From: an uncultured Erysipelotrichaceae bacterium
GTDB lineage: Bacteria > Bacillota_I > Bacilli_A > Erysipelotrichales > Erysipelotrichaceae
Assembly: GCA_944327135.1 (NCBI GenBank)
Contig: CALVGQ010000073.1
Location: 1 to 40,651 of the forward strand
Length of the DNA stretch: 40,651 nucleotides
Direction of reading: 5' to 3'
Shown: one piece after another, positions 1 to 7,863 of the stretch
How positions within the stretch are numbered: position 1 is the stretch's first letter
Layout: the number at the start of each line of letters is the position of its first letter
Notes under the pieces: model-generated
What the model was told of the DNA's origin: nothing
What the model saw: the letters and a program-made list of their open reading frames with translations, nothing else
The model's database searches: none
Made by a program: the position numbers and the translations under genes

Positions 1-111
1 CCTTTCCGGCAGCAGTCAGACAAGAAAAGTGTAAGACTAAAAGCAACAACAGGGAAAGAGGAAATAAGTGAAAGACTAAAATCTACTTCTTACTATTTAA
101 AGTGGAAATAA
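1..111 (+). CDS. 3' end of an unidentified gene (partial)
   Basis: Frame 1 is open from the window edge to a TAA at 109-111, giving 36 residues of a lysine-rich C-terminus that ends in YYLKWK. The other two forward frames hit stops early. In Bacillus the gene beside yceD is ylbM (tmcAL), so that is one guess, but I recognise no motif in the visible tail and assign no function. A promoter for the next gene follows at 162, so this gene probably ends a separate transcript. Confidence 0.4.
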   Translation, partial: PFRQQSDKKSVRLKATTGKEEISERLKSTSYYLKWK

Positions 112-161
112 ACTTTTCACTTCACAATGTATAAAATTGATTCTGCTTTTGATGATAGGCA

Positions 162-190
162 TTGACTTTCGATTGGCTTTTAACTATAAT
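162..190 (+). promoter_or_regulatory. sigma-A type promoter for yceD-rpmF
   Basis: TTGACT (162-167) and a perfect TATAAT (185-190) are separated by 17 bp. The predicted start is near 197, giving a leader of about 24 nt before the GTG start of yceD. Confidence 0.8.
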
Positions 191-220
191 TAACACGTTA
201 ACGAATAGGGTGAAGCTGTC

Positions 221-724
221 GTGAAATGGACGAAGAAAGAGCTGACAAATCTGATCGATGTCAGTTTTGAAGAAGAACTGAGCTTTGATTTGCATGATTT
301 TCGCAAGCTTGAACGTCTGAGAGATCTGCGCCATGTTATCGTTAAAGGAACTGGGCATTATGATTGCTCGTCACAGCGATTTGAGGTTGATTTGGATCTG
401 GCGGGAGAGATGATCGTTCCTTGTGCTGTTACGCTGGAAGATGTGACTGTGCCGTTTGAAACATCCAGTCATGAAGTATTTAGTTTTCTGAATACCGAAG
501 ATGAGGATGTGCACGAGTGTCGGAAGGATTTTCTGGAGCTCTATCCGGTCGTATTTCAGCTGATTTTAGCTGAAGTGCCGTTAAAGGTCGTTAAAGAGGG
601 AGCGGTTTATCCCAAGGGAGACGGCTGGGAAGTTATGACTGAAGAGGAATACCGTAACCGGACAAAAGATGAGATCGACCCGCGATTAGCAAAGCTGAAA
701 GAGTTTAAATTTGAGGAAAACTAG
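221..724 (+). CDS. yceD: YceD family (DUF177) protein
   Basis: A 167-residue protein of the YceD/DUF177 family, the usual partner of rpmF and linked in other bacteria to 23S rRNA accumulation. The N-terminal third is charged, the middle carries the family-like segment [15 protein letters not shown] (about residues 53-67), and the C-terminus ends [15 protein letters not shown]. The GTG start at 221 is chosen because GGGTG lies at a good distance upstream and the promoter at 162-190 fits it. rpmF follows after 11 nt, so the two are one operon. In Bacillus the homologue is called ylbN. Family assignment rests on context, length and pattern. Confidence 0.85.
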   Translation: MKWTKKELTNLIDVSFEEELSFDLHDFRKLERLRDLRHVIVKGTGHYDCSSQRFEVDLDLAGEMIVPCAVTLEDVTVPFETSSHEVFSFLNTEDEDVHECRKDFLELYPVVFQLILAEVPLKVVKEGAVYPKGDGWEVMTEEEYRNRTKDEIDPRLAKLKEFKFEEN

Positions 725-735
725 GAGGTGCGAAT

Positions 736-885
736 ATGGCTGTACAACAGAGAAGAAATTCGAAGACAAGAAAAGCAAAACGCAGAACACATTTCAAACT
801 GACTGCGCCGACACTGGTTAAGTGTCCGACATGCGGTGAATACAAAATGCCGCATCATGCTTGTCCATCTTGTCAGGCAAAATAA
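736..885 (+). CDS. rpmF: 50S ribosomal protein L32
   Basis: A 49-residue basic protein of the large ribosomal subunit. The N-terminus [19 protein letters not shown] is the typical L32 start. Two CxxC pairs (CPTC about 33-36, CPSC about 44-47) form the zinc-binding version of the protein. A strong GGAGG site (724-728) precedes the ATG and lies directly after the yceD stop. The gene is followed at once by a terminator that begins at the stop codon. Confident from sequence alone. Confidence 0.97.
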   Translation: MAVQQRRNSKTRKAKRRTHFKLTAPTLVKCPTCGEYKMPHHACPSCQAK

Positions 886-909
886 AACGATCGTCCGATC
901 GTTTTTTTT
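884..909 (+). terminator. rho-independent terminator after rpmF
   Basis: AAAACGATC (884-892) pairs with GATCGTTTT (897-905) around a GTCC loop, followed by a run of T. The hairpin begins inside the rpmF stop codon. Confidence 0.85.
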
Positions 910-1554
910 ATTGAGAGAATAGATAATTATGAGAAGAAAATGGAAAATTCGAGGTACGCTGTTGATAATTGTTTGGAAGTTAAGGAAAATTCGGTGCGTG
1001 TTTTTGAAACAGAGGTGTTGGTTTGAAGGAAAAAATGTTCAAGCAGATAGATTATTGAAATTAGTCCGATAAATGGCTTTATTTGAAAATTGACTACCTT
1101 ATGCTGGATGCTGTCAGCTGTTTTGATGGCCTGTATGATGATCAACTGCATTGTATGGGTCTCATTATTGAAGCTTTAGAAATGATTCTGCTTGATGCGA
1201 TAACACTGAAACAAACTGGAGCTGGGAGAATTTCGTTAAAAAACAAGTTTGATTGATCCAGGAGCCGCGTTTTTTTTAAAAATGAAAATAAAACGAGGCG
1301 CTAGATTGGTTCAGTTTAAGCGATTTTTTTTGGAAGAACGTAAAAATCACAGGATTGCATGTGATTTTTTTTTGCGGAAAATTGGCCTGTAAAAAGACAC
1401 AGCTAGCGGCTTTTTCAAGTGTGGAATCCAAGAAAACTGAAGAAAATGATAAGGTCTCAAGAACCGCTTAAAATAAGGCTTAAATGCAATTTTATCCATT
1501 TTTTTCCAGGTTGCAGAAAAGGGCGAAAAAAATCGGCGAAAAAATTAAAAAATC
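910..1554. other. gene-poor gap upstream of mraZ, possible decayed ORF
   Basis: About 640 bp with no convincing gene. Short open stretches lie in successive forward frames: 940-1026 (28 codons, starting MENSRYAVDN), a piece around 1020-1072, and 1065-1256 (with an ATG at 1101, MLDAVSCFDGLYDD). Their composition is protein-like but they are broken by stops and frame changes, and none has a Shine-Dalgarno site. This could be a gene remnant, but I recognise no family. The distal part (1260-1550) holds several poly-T and poly-A tracts and one terminator-like hairpin at 1342-1373. Confidence 0.35.
1342..1373 (+). terminator. terminator-like hairpin in the mraZ upstream gap
   Basis: AAAAATCACA (1342-1351) pairs with TGTGATTTTT (1360-1369) around an 8-nt loop, and T continues to 1373. 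No gene immediately upstream accounts for it; it may insulate mraZ or terminate an unrecognised short transcript. Confidence 0.5.
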
Positions 1555-1555
1555 C

Positions 1556-1583
1556 TTTTCATTTAACAGACTTGTAGTATAAT
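1556..1583 (+). promoter_or_regulatory. mraZ promoter
   Basis: A perfect TATAAT at 1578-1583 has a weaker TTTTCA at 1556-1561 with a 16-bp spacer. The predicted start falls near 1590, inside the MraZ operator, so a bound repressor would cover the start site. Confidence 0.7.
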
Positions 1584-1584
1584 T

Positions 1585-1618
1585 GTGGTATAAAGTGGCA
1601 GAAAGTGGAGGAAAGTGG
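1585..1618 (+). promoter_or_regulatory. four-box MraZ operator
   Basis: GTGG occurs at 1585, 1595, 1605 and 1615 with an exact 10-bp period; the last three boxes are preceded by AAA. This matches the known MraZ binding pattern of GTGG-type repeats at 10-bp spacing upstream of mraZ in E. coli and Mycoplasma. The boxes overlap the predicted start site and run into the region that must serve as ribosome binding site (GTGGGG, 1615-1620), which suggests autorepression of the division cluster. Confidence 0.85.
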
Positions 1619-1630
1619 GGCAAAACGGTC

Positions 1631-2065
1631 ATGTTTATGGGAGAATACCGGCATGCGCTGGATACCAAAGGACGAATTATCATACCGGCGAAATTCCGTG
1701 ATGAGCTCAAAGACTGTTTTGTTGTTACCCGTGGGTTGGATGGCTGTTTGACGATTTACACGATGGAACAATGGGGACAAGTCATTGCTCAGCTTCGTAA
1801 ATTGCCCGATACCAAGCGCGAAACCCGACTTTATACGCGAATGATGACATCGAAGGCAACAGAGTGCAGTCCGGACAGTCAAGGAAGGATTCTTCTTCCC
1901 GCCGCTTTAATTGAAGAAGCAAAAATAGAAAAGGAATGTGTTATAGTGGGTGTGGCAGATCATGTTGAAATCTGGGCTAAAGATCGCTGGGAAAATTATT
2001 ATGAGGAAGCCAGTGACTCCTTTGAGGATATTGCCGAAACACTGACGGATTTTCTGAGCCTATGA
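1631..2065 (+). CDS. mraZ: transcriptional regulator MraZ
   Basis: A 144-residue DNA-binding regulator of the dcw cluster with two SpoVT/AbrB-like MraZ halves. The first reads MFMGEYRHALDTKGRIIIPA, the second DSQGRILLPAALIEEA near residue 80-95. The start at 1631 gives the standard MraZ N-terminus and length; an upstream extension to 1583 would run through the promoter and operator. The gene overlaps rsmH by 4 nt (ATGA). It is probably autoregulated through the four GTGG boxes just upstream. Confidence 0.96.
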   Translation: MFMGEYRHALDTKGRIIIPAKFRDELKDCFVVTRGLDGCLTIYTMEQWGQVIAQLRKLPDTKRETRLYTRMMTSKATECSPDSQGRILLPAALIEEAKIEKECVIVGVADHVEIWAKDRWENYYEEASDSFEDIAETLTDFLSL

Positions 2066-3000
2066 GTGTACATATCAGTGTTTTATTGCATGAAAGCATT
2101 GAAAATTTAGCTATCCGGTCAGATGGAATCTATGTTGACGGAACCCTGGGACGGGGCGGGCATAGCCGTGAAATAGTTCAGCGATTAAACAGGCAGGGGC
2201 ATCTGTATTGCTTTGATAAGGATGAAAAAGCGCTACAGGAATCCTCTGAAAGACTGGCGGAATGGCAAGATCAAATCACGATGATTCATAGTGATTTTTG
2301 TCAGATGAAGGAGCGGCTGGCAGCTTTGAATGTCTTTCAGGTTGATGGGGTATTGTTGGATCTGGGGGTTTCTTCTCCACAGTTTGATGAAACAGAACGC
2401 GGTTTTAGCTACCGTTTTGATAGCCGGTTGGATATGCGGATGGATCAGAGCCAGCTGCTTACAGCGTGGCAGGTAGTTAATGAGTATTCTTTTGAGGAGC
2501 TGGTTCGAATTTTGACCCGTTATGGTGAAGAACCATTTGCGAAATCCATTGCTCGAAAGATTGAAGAAAGGCGGAAAATCCAGCCGATTGATACAACATT
2601 CCAGCTGGTAGAAGTGATTCGTTCTGCGTTGCCAAGCAAGGTACTGAATAAAAAAGGCCATCCGGCAAAGCAGAGCTTTCAGGCCATCCGTATCGAGGTT
2701 AATCATGAACTGGATAGCCTTCAGCAGGGGTTAACTGAGGCGCTGACAATGCTGAAGCCGGGAGGAAGGGCTTGTGTGATCACCTTTCATTCTTTGGAGG
2801 ACAGAATGGTCAAAGAGATTTTTGCTAAGGTATCACGTCCACCGCAGATTGACCGTAATCTTCCTATTCTTCCGCAGGATCTTCCTCAGGCAGAATTTCA
2901 ATTAATCACACGAAAGCCAATTCTTCCTAACCAACAGGAAATATCAGAAAATAAACGTTCGCATTCTGCAAAATTACGAGTTTTAGAAAAAAGAAGTTAA
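2062..3000 (+). CDS. rsmH: 16S rRNA (cytosine(1402)-N(4))-methyltransferase
   Basis: RsmH (MraW) methylates N4 of C1402 in the 16S rRNA P site, using S-adenosylmethionine. The protein has 312 residues, normal for the family. The SAM-binding loop YVDGTLGRGGHS is at residues 24-35, the catalytic-region signature GVLLDLGVSSPQFD is near 95-108, and the conserved VITFHSLEDRMVK lies near 240-252. Its ATG overlaps the mraZ stop, so translation is likely coupled. It is followed by ftsL with a strong AAGGAGAGG site. Confidence 0.97.
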   Translation: MSVHISVLLHESIENLAIRSDGIYVDGTLGRGGHSREIVQRLNRQGHLYCFDKDEKALQESSERLAEWQDQITMIHSDFCQMKERLAALNVFQVDGVLLDLGVSSPQFDETERGFSYRFDSRLDMRMDQSQLLTAWQVVNEYSFEELVRILTRYGEEPFAKSIARKIEERRKIQPIDTTFQLVEVIRSALPSKVLNKKGHPAKQSFQAIRIEVNHELDSLQQGLTEALTMLKPGGRACVITFHSLEDRMVKEIFAKVSRPPQIDRNLPILPQDLPQAEFQLITRKPILPNQQEISENKRSHSAKLRVLEKRS

Positions 3001-3013
3001 AGGAGAGGAAACC

Positions 3014-3313
3014 ATGAAGATCGTTAAAAGAAAAAGAAAAAAATTAAGACTGGAACGCTTTGCTGCCTTGATGCTGATTGTTTCTTTGATGATGGCGCTG
3101 GCTTCTTCTTTGTTTCTGCGTTCCTACAACAATGCATTGACTATGCAGGTGCAGGCAACGGAAGAACAGATCACTGTTTATCAGACAGAGAATGAATCTT
3201 ATCGGGTTGCCATTCAGAATCTTTCCAATAAAGAGCGTGTCTTGAGCATCGCTGAGATGGAAGGTCTGGCCATGAATCAGGGGAATGTTGTAACCATCAG
3301 TGGCGGTGAATAA
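3014..3313 (+). CDS. ftsL: cell division protein FtsL
   Basis: A 99-residue bitopic membrane protein. A very basic cytoplasmic N-terminus (KRKRKKLRLER) is followed by one membrane segment (about residues 16-36) and an extracytoplasmic coiled-coil-like segment (QATEEQITVYQTENESYRVAIQNLSNKERVLSIAEMEGL). This topology and the position between rsmH and a class B PBP identify FtsL, a divisome component that joins FtsB and FtsQ and helps activate septal synthesis. Sequence conservation in this family is low, so the call depends on topology and synteny. AAGGAGAGG (3000-3008) supports the start. Confidence 0.88.
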   Translation: MKIVKRKRKKLRLERFAALMLIVSLMMALASSLFLRSYNNALTMQVQATEEQITVYQTENESYRVAIQNLSNKERVLSIAEMEGLAMNQGNVVTISGGE

Positions 3314-3316
3314 ATA

Positions 3317-5497
3317 ATGAGGAAAAAAGGACTTCCGATGGTCCGGTTTCTGTTTGCCGTTACTTTGATCTTAGCCGTGATTGTAGCGGGAAATGTTTTT
3401 CTTGTTTCGGTGATGCGCATTCATTTGCGAAGCGGAACCGATTTGACCGTCTATGCCTCGAACTCCAATACGGTAACAGAAACGCTTCAGTCGAAGCGCG
3501 GTTATATTTATGATAAATACGGAACGATCATTGCTCAGGATGTTCAGACTTATAATATTATCTGTATTTTGAACAAGGATCGGGTCAGTGCTAATGGGAA
3601 GATTGCTTATGTTGAAGACCCGGCAACGACTGCAAAGGTTCTTTCACAGATTTTAGATATCGATGAGATGACCATTTATCAATACTTGACACCGACAGAT
3701 GGTCGTAAACAGACCGAGCTGGGGACCAAAGGACGCAATTTATCCAAAGAGACTAAAGAAAAAATTGAAGCAACAAATCTACCGGGAATTGAATTTGTGA
3801 AGTCGGTAAAGCGCAGCTATCCATTAGGCCGTTTTGCTTCATATTTGATTGGATTTGCTCAGTCGGATGAAACTGGCCATACAGTTGGAAAGATGGGACT
3901 GGAATTATTTTTGGATGATGCCTTGACTGGAACAGATGGGAGCAAGACCTATCAGGCGGATAAAAATGGTTATATTTTACCGGGAATGAAATCAGAAGAA
4001 ACTGCAGCAGTAAATGGCAATGACGTAGTTTTAACAATTGATCAGGGAATTCAGGAAACACTGGAATCTTCTTTCGATCAGACCATGGAGCTTTTTGAGG
4101 CGGATAAAGTGTGGGGAGCCGTCATGGAAGTGGATACCGGAAAGATTCTGGCATGGGGACAATCTCCCGGTTTTGATCCCAATCAGCTGGTGATTGAGGA
4201 TTATACCAATTATGGATCACAGATGCCTTATGAAGCTGGATCAGTAATGAAAGTATTTACTTATGCTGCAGCTATTGATTCCGGTGTGTATGAACCGGAT
4301 ACTTTGGTAGACAGTACTCCTTTTTGTTATGCCGCTGGAAGCAATCGAAGACCTTATCGGGTAAATTGTGGGGACAGTCGTCAAATTGGTCGAATCGGGA
4401 ATGCTTCGGATCGAAATTGGGGCATGATTTCTTATGATATGGGATTGATTTATTCTTCGAACGTTGTGACTTCCAGCATCTTAGCTAATTTGCTGGAACC
4501 TGCAGTTTTTGAAAGCTATCTTGAAAAATTTGGATTCTTTCAACTTGTGGAGAGCTATGGCATTGCAGAAGTCAATGGAGTTAAAAATTTTACTTGGCCG
4601 GCGGATATGCTGGCGTTGACCTATGGTCAAGGATCGACCGTGACCATGCTGCAGCTATTGCAGGCCTATTCGGCAATTTTCAGTGATGGAACGATGGTGC
4701 AACCTTATTATATCGAACAGATCCGCAGCAGTTATGATACTCAGGATGTGCTGTATCAGGGCGAGACCAAGGTGGTAGGAAATCCGATCAGTGAAAGCAC
4801 AGCACTTCAGGTTCAGGAACTGATGTATCGGACAGCCAATTCAGAGGAAGGAACCGCTCGATACTATCAGATTGAAGAAACAGAGTTTTTAGCGAAAACA
4901 GGAACATCTCAGATTTCAGTTGCAGGGAGCTATAATTCCGGAAAAACGATTTCATCAGTCATGATTGGGCTTCCAGCTGAGGATCCAAAATACATGATCT
5001 ATTATGCATTTGAGGCAGCTTATGATCGAAATGCACATTATAAAACTGAGCCAGTCCGCCAGTTGATTCAGAAGGTAGCACAGACTTACAGCTTAACCAG
5101 CAACTTGAATCCAGAAATCGAAACAGAAGCAGAAACAATTGATATTCAGGAATCGATTATGCCATCTTTAATCAATCACAGCGTGGATTACAGCCGTGAA
5201 AAGTTATCTGAAAATGGTGTTACAATCATTGAGCTGGGCAGCGGTAACACGGTTATCAATCAAGCTCCTGCTGCAGGAACTAGTGTGGTCACTCAGCAGA
5301 AGGTCTTTCTATTACTGGATTCAAACACGATTCTAATGCCGGATATGACCGGATGGACACGTAAGGAGATTGTTGAATTCTGGTCTTTGAGTGATACTCC
5401 GGTACGATTTGTCGGCTATGGAACAGTAGTCAGTCAAAGTGTTCCGCCTGGAACCACAATTACCAAAGAGACAGAGATCGAAGTGACCTTGGAGTGA
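3317..5497 (+). CDS. pbpB: class B penicillin-binding protein with two PASTA domains (PBP2B/FtsI type)
   Basis: A 726-residue septal transpeptidase that crosslinks peptidoglycan at division. An N-terminal membrane anchor (about 8-32) is followed by a PBP dimerisation domain (about 55-220) and the transpeptidase domain. The three active-site motifs are visible: SVMK (S309-K312, catalytic Ser309), SSN (380-382) and KTG (527-529). Two PASTA domains fill the C-terminus (about 613-672 and 673-726). The gene starts 3 nt after ftsL, so the two are cotranscribed. The double PASTA tail distinguishes it from the spoVD copy downstream, which has one. A terminator 29 nt after the stop ends this first dcw unit. 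Confidence 0.95.
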   Translation: MRKKGLPMVRFLFAVTLILAVIVAGNVFLVSVMRIHLRSGTDLTVYASNSNTVTETLQSKRGYIYDKYGTIIAQDVQTYNIICILNKDRVSANGKIAYVEDPATTAKVLSQILDIDEMTIYQYLTPTDGRKQTELGTKGRNLSKETKEKIEATNLPGIEFVKSVKRSYPLGRFASYLIGFAQSDETGHTVGKMGLELFLDDALTGTDGSKTYQADKNGYILPGMKSEETAAVNGNDVVLTIDQGIQETLESSFDQTMELFEADKVWGAVMEVDTGKILAWGQSPGFDPNQLVIEDYTNYGSQMPYEAGSVMKVFTYAAAIDSGVYEPDTLVDSTPFCYAAGSNRRPYRVNCGDSRQIGRIGNASDRNWGMISYDMGLIYSSNVVTSSILANLLEPAVFESYLEKFGFFQLVESYGIAEVNGVKNFTWPADMLALTYGQGSTVTMLQLLQAYSAIFSDGTMVQPYYIEQIRSSYDTQDVLYQGETKVVGNPISESTALQVQELMYRTANSEEGTARYYQIEETEFLAKTGTSQISVAGSYNSGKTISSVMIGLPAEDPKYMIYYAFEAAYDRNAHYKTEPVRQLIQKVAQTYSLTSNLNPEIETEAETIDIQESIMPSLINHSVDYSREKLSENGVTIIELGSGNTVINQAPAAGTSVVTQQKVFLLLDSNTILMPDMTGWTRKEIVEFWSLSDTPVRFVGYGTVVSQSVPPGTTITKETEIEVTLE

Positions 5498-5525
5498 TCA
5501 GCTTGCTGAACAGATTTGAAAGTAG

Positions 5526-5554
5526 AGCGTATTCCTAGAGGAATGCGCTTTTTT
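5526..5554 (+). terminator. terminator after pbpB
   Basis: AGCGTATTCC (5526-5535) pairs with GGAATGCGCT (5540-5549) around TAGA, with one T-G wobble, followed by a T run to 5554. Confidence 0.88.
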
Positions 5555-5635
5555 AGTGTTTAAAAATCGATTTTCTGGTGATATTCCAAAGAAGAAAAAA
5601 GCGGATGAAAAGATGTTGATCCGGAGGAATAGTGG

Positions 5636-5664
5636 TTTACTTTTTGTGGTAAATCCTTTAAAAT
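5636..5664 (+). promoter_or_regulatory. pfp promoter
   Basis: TTTACT (5636-5641), a 17-bp spacer and TAAAAT (5659-5664). The predicted start near 5671 leaves a 20-nt leader holding the GAGGAGGAG ribosome site of pfp. The promoter lies between a terminator and an isolated gene. Confidence 0.6.
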
Positions 5665-5690
5665 TTATTAGGTACGAGGAGGAGAAGAAT

Positions 5691-7349
5691 ATGAAAATTT
5701 CATCATTGCAGGCATCTCGATACGAGTATACTCCAAAGCTTCCGGGGATGCTTCGAAACGGTATTGCCAATATTTGCGTTCAGGAAGGGGAAGAGACCCA
5801 GAGCGTAGCGGATCAGGAAAAGATCAAGGCTTTGTTTCCTAATACTTATGGAAAAAAAGAAATCGTCTTTCAGCAGGGGAAAAATACTTCAGAAGTAAAA
5901 AAACAAGTAGTTGGTGTGATTTTGTCAGGAGGACAGGCTCCAGGTGGGCATAATGTAATCTGTGGTCTGTATGATGCGCTGAAAGCGACGAATCCGGAAA
6001 ATGTGCTTTATGGATTTAAAAATGGACCAATTGGATTGATTGAAGATGATTTTGTGATTTTTGATGATGAGTACATCAACGCTTACCGCAATACCGGTGG
6101 TTTTGATATTATTGGATCTGGACGGACCAAACTGGAAACCAATGAACAGTTCGCAATTGTTGCTGAGGTGTGCAAGAAACATGGTATTACTGCGATTGTG
6201 ATTATCGGTGGAGATGATTCCAATACCAATGCAGCTGTGCTGGCAGAATATTTTGCCGCCCATGATACAGGAGTTCAGGTCATTGGCTGCCCGAAGACGA
6301 TCGACGGGGATTTGAAAAATGAGGATATTGAATGTTCATTTGGTTTTGATACGGCGACAAAAACGTATAGTGAGATCATTGGAAATATTGAACGGGATGC
6401 GAACTCGGCAAAGAAATACTGGCATTTTATTAAAGTCATGGGGCGTTCTGCTTCTCATGTCGCTTTGGAATGTGCTTTAAAGACTCAGCCGAATATCTGT
6501 TTGATTTCAGAAGAAATTGCAGAAAAGAAAATGTCATTGTCTCAGATTGCGGAGATTATTGCGAATGCCGTTGCAAATCGAGCAGCAAAGGGAATGAATT
6601 TTGGAGTTGCGATCATTCCGGAAGGAGTCGTTGAATTTGTGCCGGAGTTCTCTGTCTTAATTCATGAGATTAATGAATTGCTGGCTGGTAGCAAGGCAGA
6701 TGCCTTTAATGCTTTGCCAACATGGGAAGAAAAATATGCATTTATTCAAAACGGATTATCCAAAGAATCCATGGAGGTTTTTGCAATTTTGCCTCAGAAT
6801 ATCCAGCAGCAGCTGTTTTTAGAAAGAGATCCGCATGGCAATGTTCAGGTTTCTCTGATCGAATCTGAAAAGCTGTTCTCAGCTTTGGTGAAAGATCAAT
6901 TGGAAGCAAGAAGAGCGGCTGGCAGCTATCATGGCAAATTCAGTCCTCTGCATCATTTCCTGGGGTATGAGGGAAGATGTGCATTCCCATCTAATTTTGA
7001 TGCAGATTATTGCTATTCTTTAGGATATAATGCTTTTATGTTGATTCAGTATGGCTATAATGGTTATCTTTCTAAGGTTTCTAATCTGAAAGCTCCTGCC
7101 GCAGAATGGGTGGCTGGTGGAATGCCAATCACAAAGATGATGAATATCGAAAGAAGGCATGGAGAAGACAAGCCTGTCATTAAAAAAGCACTGGTTGAGC
7201 TGGATAGTAAACCGTTTAAATATTTCGAAGCTCATCGGTCTGAATGGGCAGTGGAAACAGCTTATGTTTATCCTGGAGCAATCCAGTATTATGGCCCATC
7301 AGAGGTTTGTGACATTACGACGATAACTCTGGCATTGGAACAGGAATAA
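5691..7349 (+). CDS. pfp: diphosphate--fructose-6-phosphate 1-phosphotransferase
   Basis: PPi-dependent phosphofructokinase (EC 2.7.1.90) reversibly converts fructose 6-phosphate and PPi to fructose 1,6-bisphosphate and phosphate. At 552 residues it belongs to the long PFP form (plant beta-subunit-like). Seen: VILSGGQAPGGHN near residue 79, GGDDSN at 173-178 (Asp where ATP-dependent enzymes have Gly, the PPi signature), PKTIDGDLKN near 200-209, and MGRSASHVALECAL near 248-261. The start at 5691 has an excellent GAGGAGGAG site; an upstream in-frame extension to 5556 lacks one and overlaps the promoter. It has its own promoter and terminator, so it is a metabolic unit inserted between division genes. 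Confidence 0.95.
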   Translation: MKISSLQASRYEYTPKLPGMLRNGIANICVQEGEETQSVADQEKIKALFPNTYGKKEIVFQQGKNTSEVKKQVVGVILSGGQAPGGHNVICGLYDALKATNPENVLYGFKNGPIGLIEDDFVIFDDEYINAYRNTGGFDIIGSGRTKLETNEQFAIVAEVCKKHGITAIVIIGGDDSNTNAAVLAEYFAAHDTGVQVIGCPKTIDGDLKNEDIECSFGFDTATKTYSEIIGNIERDANSAKKYWHFIKVMGRSASHVALECALKTQPNICLISEEIAEKKMSLSQIAEIIANAVANRAAKGMNFGVAIIPEGVVEFVPEFSVLIHEINELLAGSKADAFNALPTWEEKYAFIQNGLSKESMEVFAILPQNIQQQLFLERDPHGNVQVSLIESEKLFSALVKDQLEARRAAGSYHGKFSPLHHFLGYEGRCAFPSNFDADYCYSLGYNAFMLIQYGYNGYLSKVSNLKAPAAEWVAGGMPITKMMNIERRHGEDKPVIKKALVELDSKPFKYFEAHRSEWAVETAYVYPGAIQYYGPSEVCDITTITLALEQE

Positions 7350-7357
7350 AGAAAGCA

Positions 7358-7389
7358 AAAAGCGCGAACTAAGATTCGCGCTTTTTTTA
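7358..7389 (+). terminator. terminator after pfp
   Basis: AGCGCGAA (7361-7368) pairs perfectly with TTCGCGCT (7375-7382) around CTAAGA, followed by seven T. Confidence 0.92.
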
Positions 7390-7863
7390 AATAGTTGAAA
7401 AAGCATTCTTTTGTTTCAGCATGTCTTTCTGAACTGTTTATTTTTTAAAAAAATGGCAGTTATGACTAAAATTTTCTATGCGATCAACACAATTTTGCAT
7501 CATAAGCAGACAGAGACAGAAAAATATTGAGAATTAAGGTTCGCTCAGAATCAAGGGTTTAAGAAAATTAACTATGAAATAAATATAGAAAACAATGTTT
7601 TTTTCTATAGTAAAATAACAAACGGAATTTCTTTTTGAGTTATGAAGAAAGAAATCAGAATAGAAAGTCAGCAGAGGGATGATTTACATCAAAATTTATT
7701 TTTAAAGGAAACAAACAGGGGTTCATTGTATCGTAATAAGGATGATTTAAAAATAGCAATGCGGCTTCCGTTTTGCAATAGAACTGGAGCTTTTTTTATC
7801 AAACTCGATTTGGATTGCGCATGATTGGACGCCTTGACTCATACACTGTGGCGAGGTGATAGG
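7390..7863. other. A+T-rich intergenic region upstream of spoVD
   Basis: About 470 bp without a supported gene. A hairpin with ATAGAAAA (7585-7592) against TTTTCTAT (7601-7608) is the clearest structure. A 60-codon ORF at 7642-7824 lacks a ribosome binding site and family resemblance, so I do not call it. The ribosome site of spoVD, GAGGTGATAGG, ends the region. The spoVD-murE-mraY-murD transcript must start in here or upstream, but I see no clear -35/-10 pair. Confidence 0.4.

Noticed and set aside
2233-2706. 157-codon minus-strand ORF
   Set aside because: Antisense shadow of rsmH with no start signals.
5556-5690. N-terminal extension of pfp by 45 codons
   Set aside because: The upstream start lacks a ribosome site, overlaps the promoter, and the internal ATG at 5691 has a near-perfect site.
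7642-7824. 60-codon ORF upstream of spoVD
   Set aside because: No Shine-Dalgarno sequence, no promoter, and unrecognisable product; kept only as part of the intergenic description.
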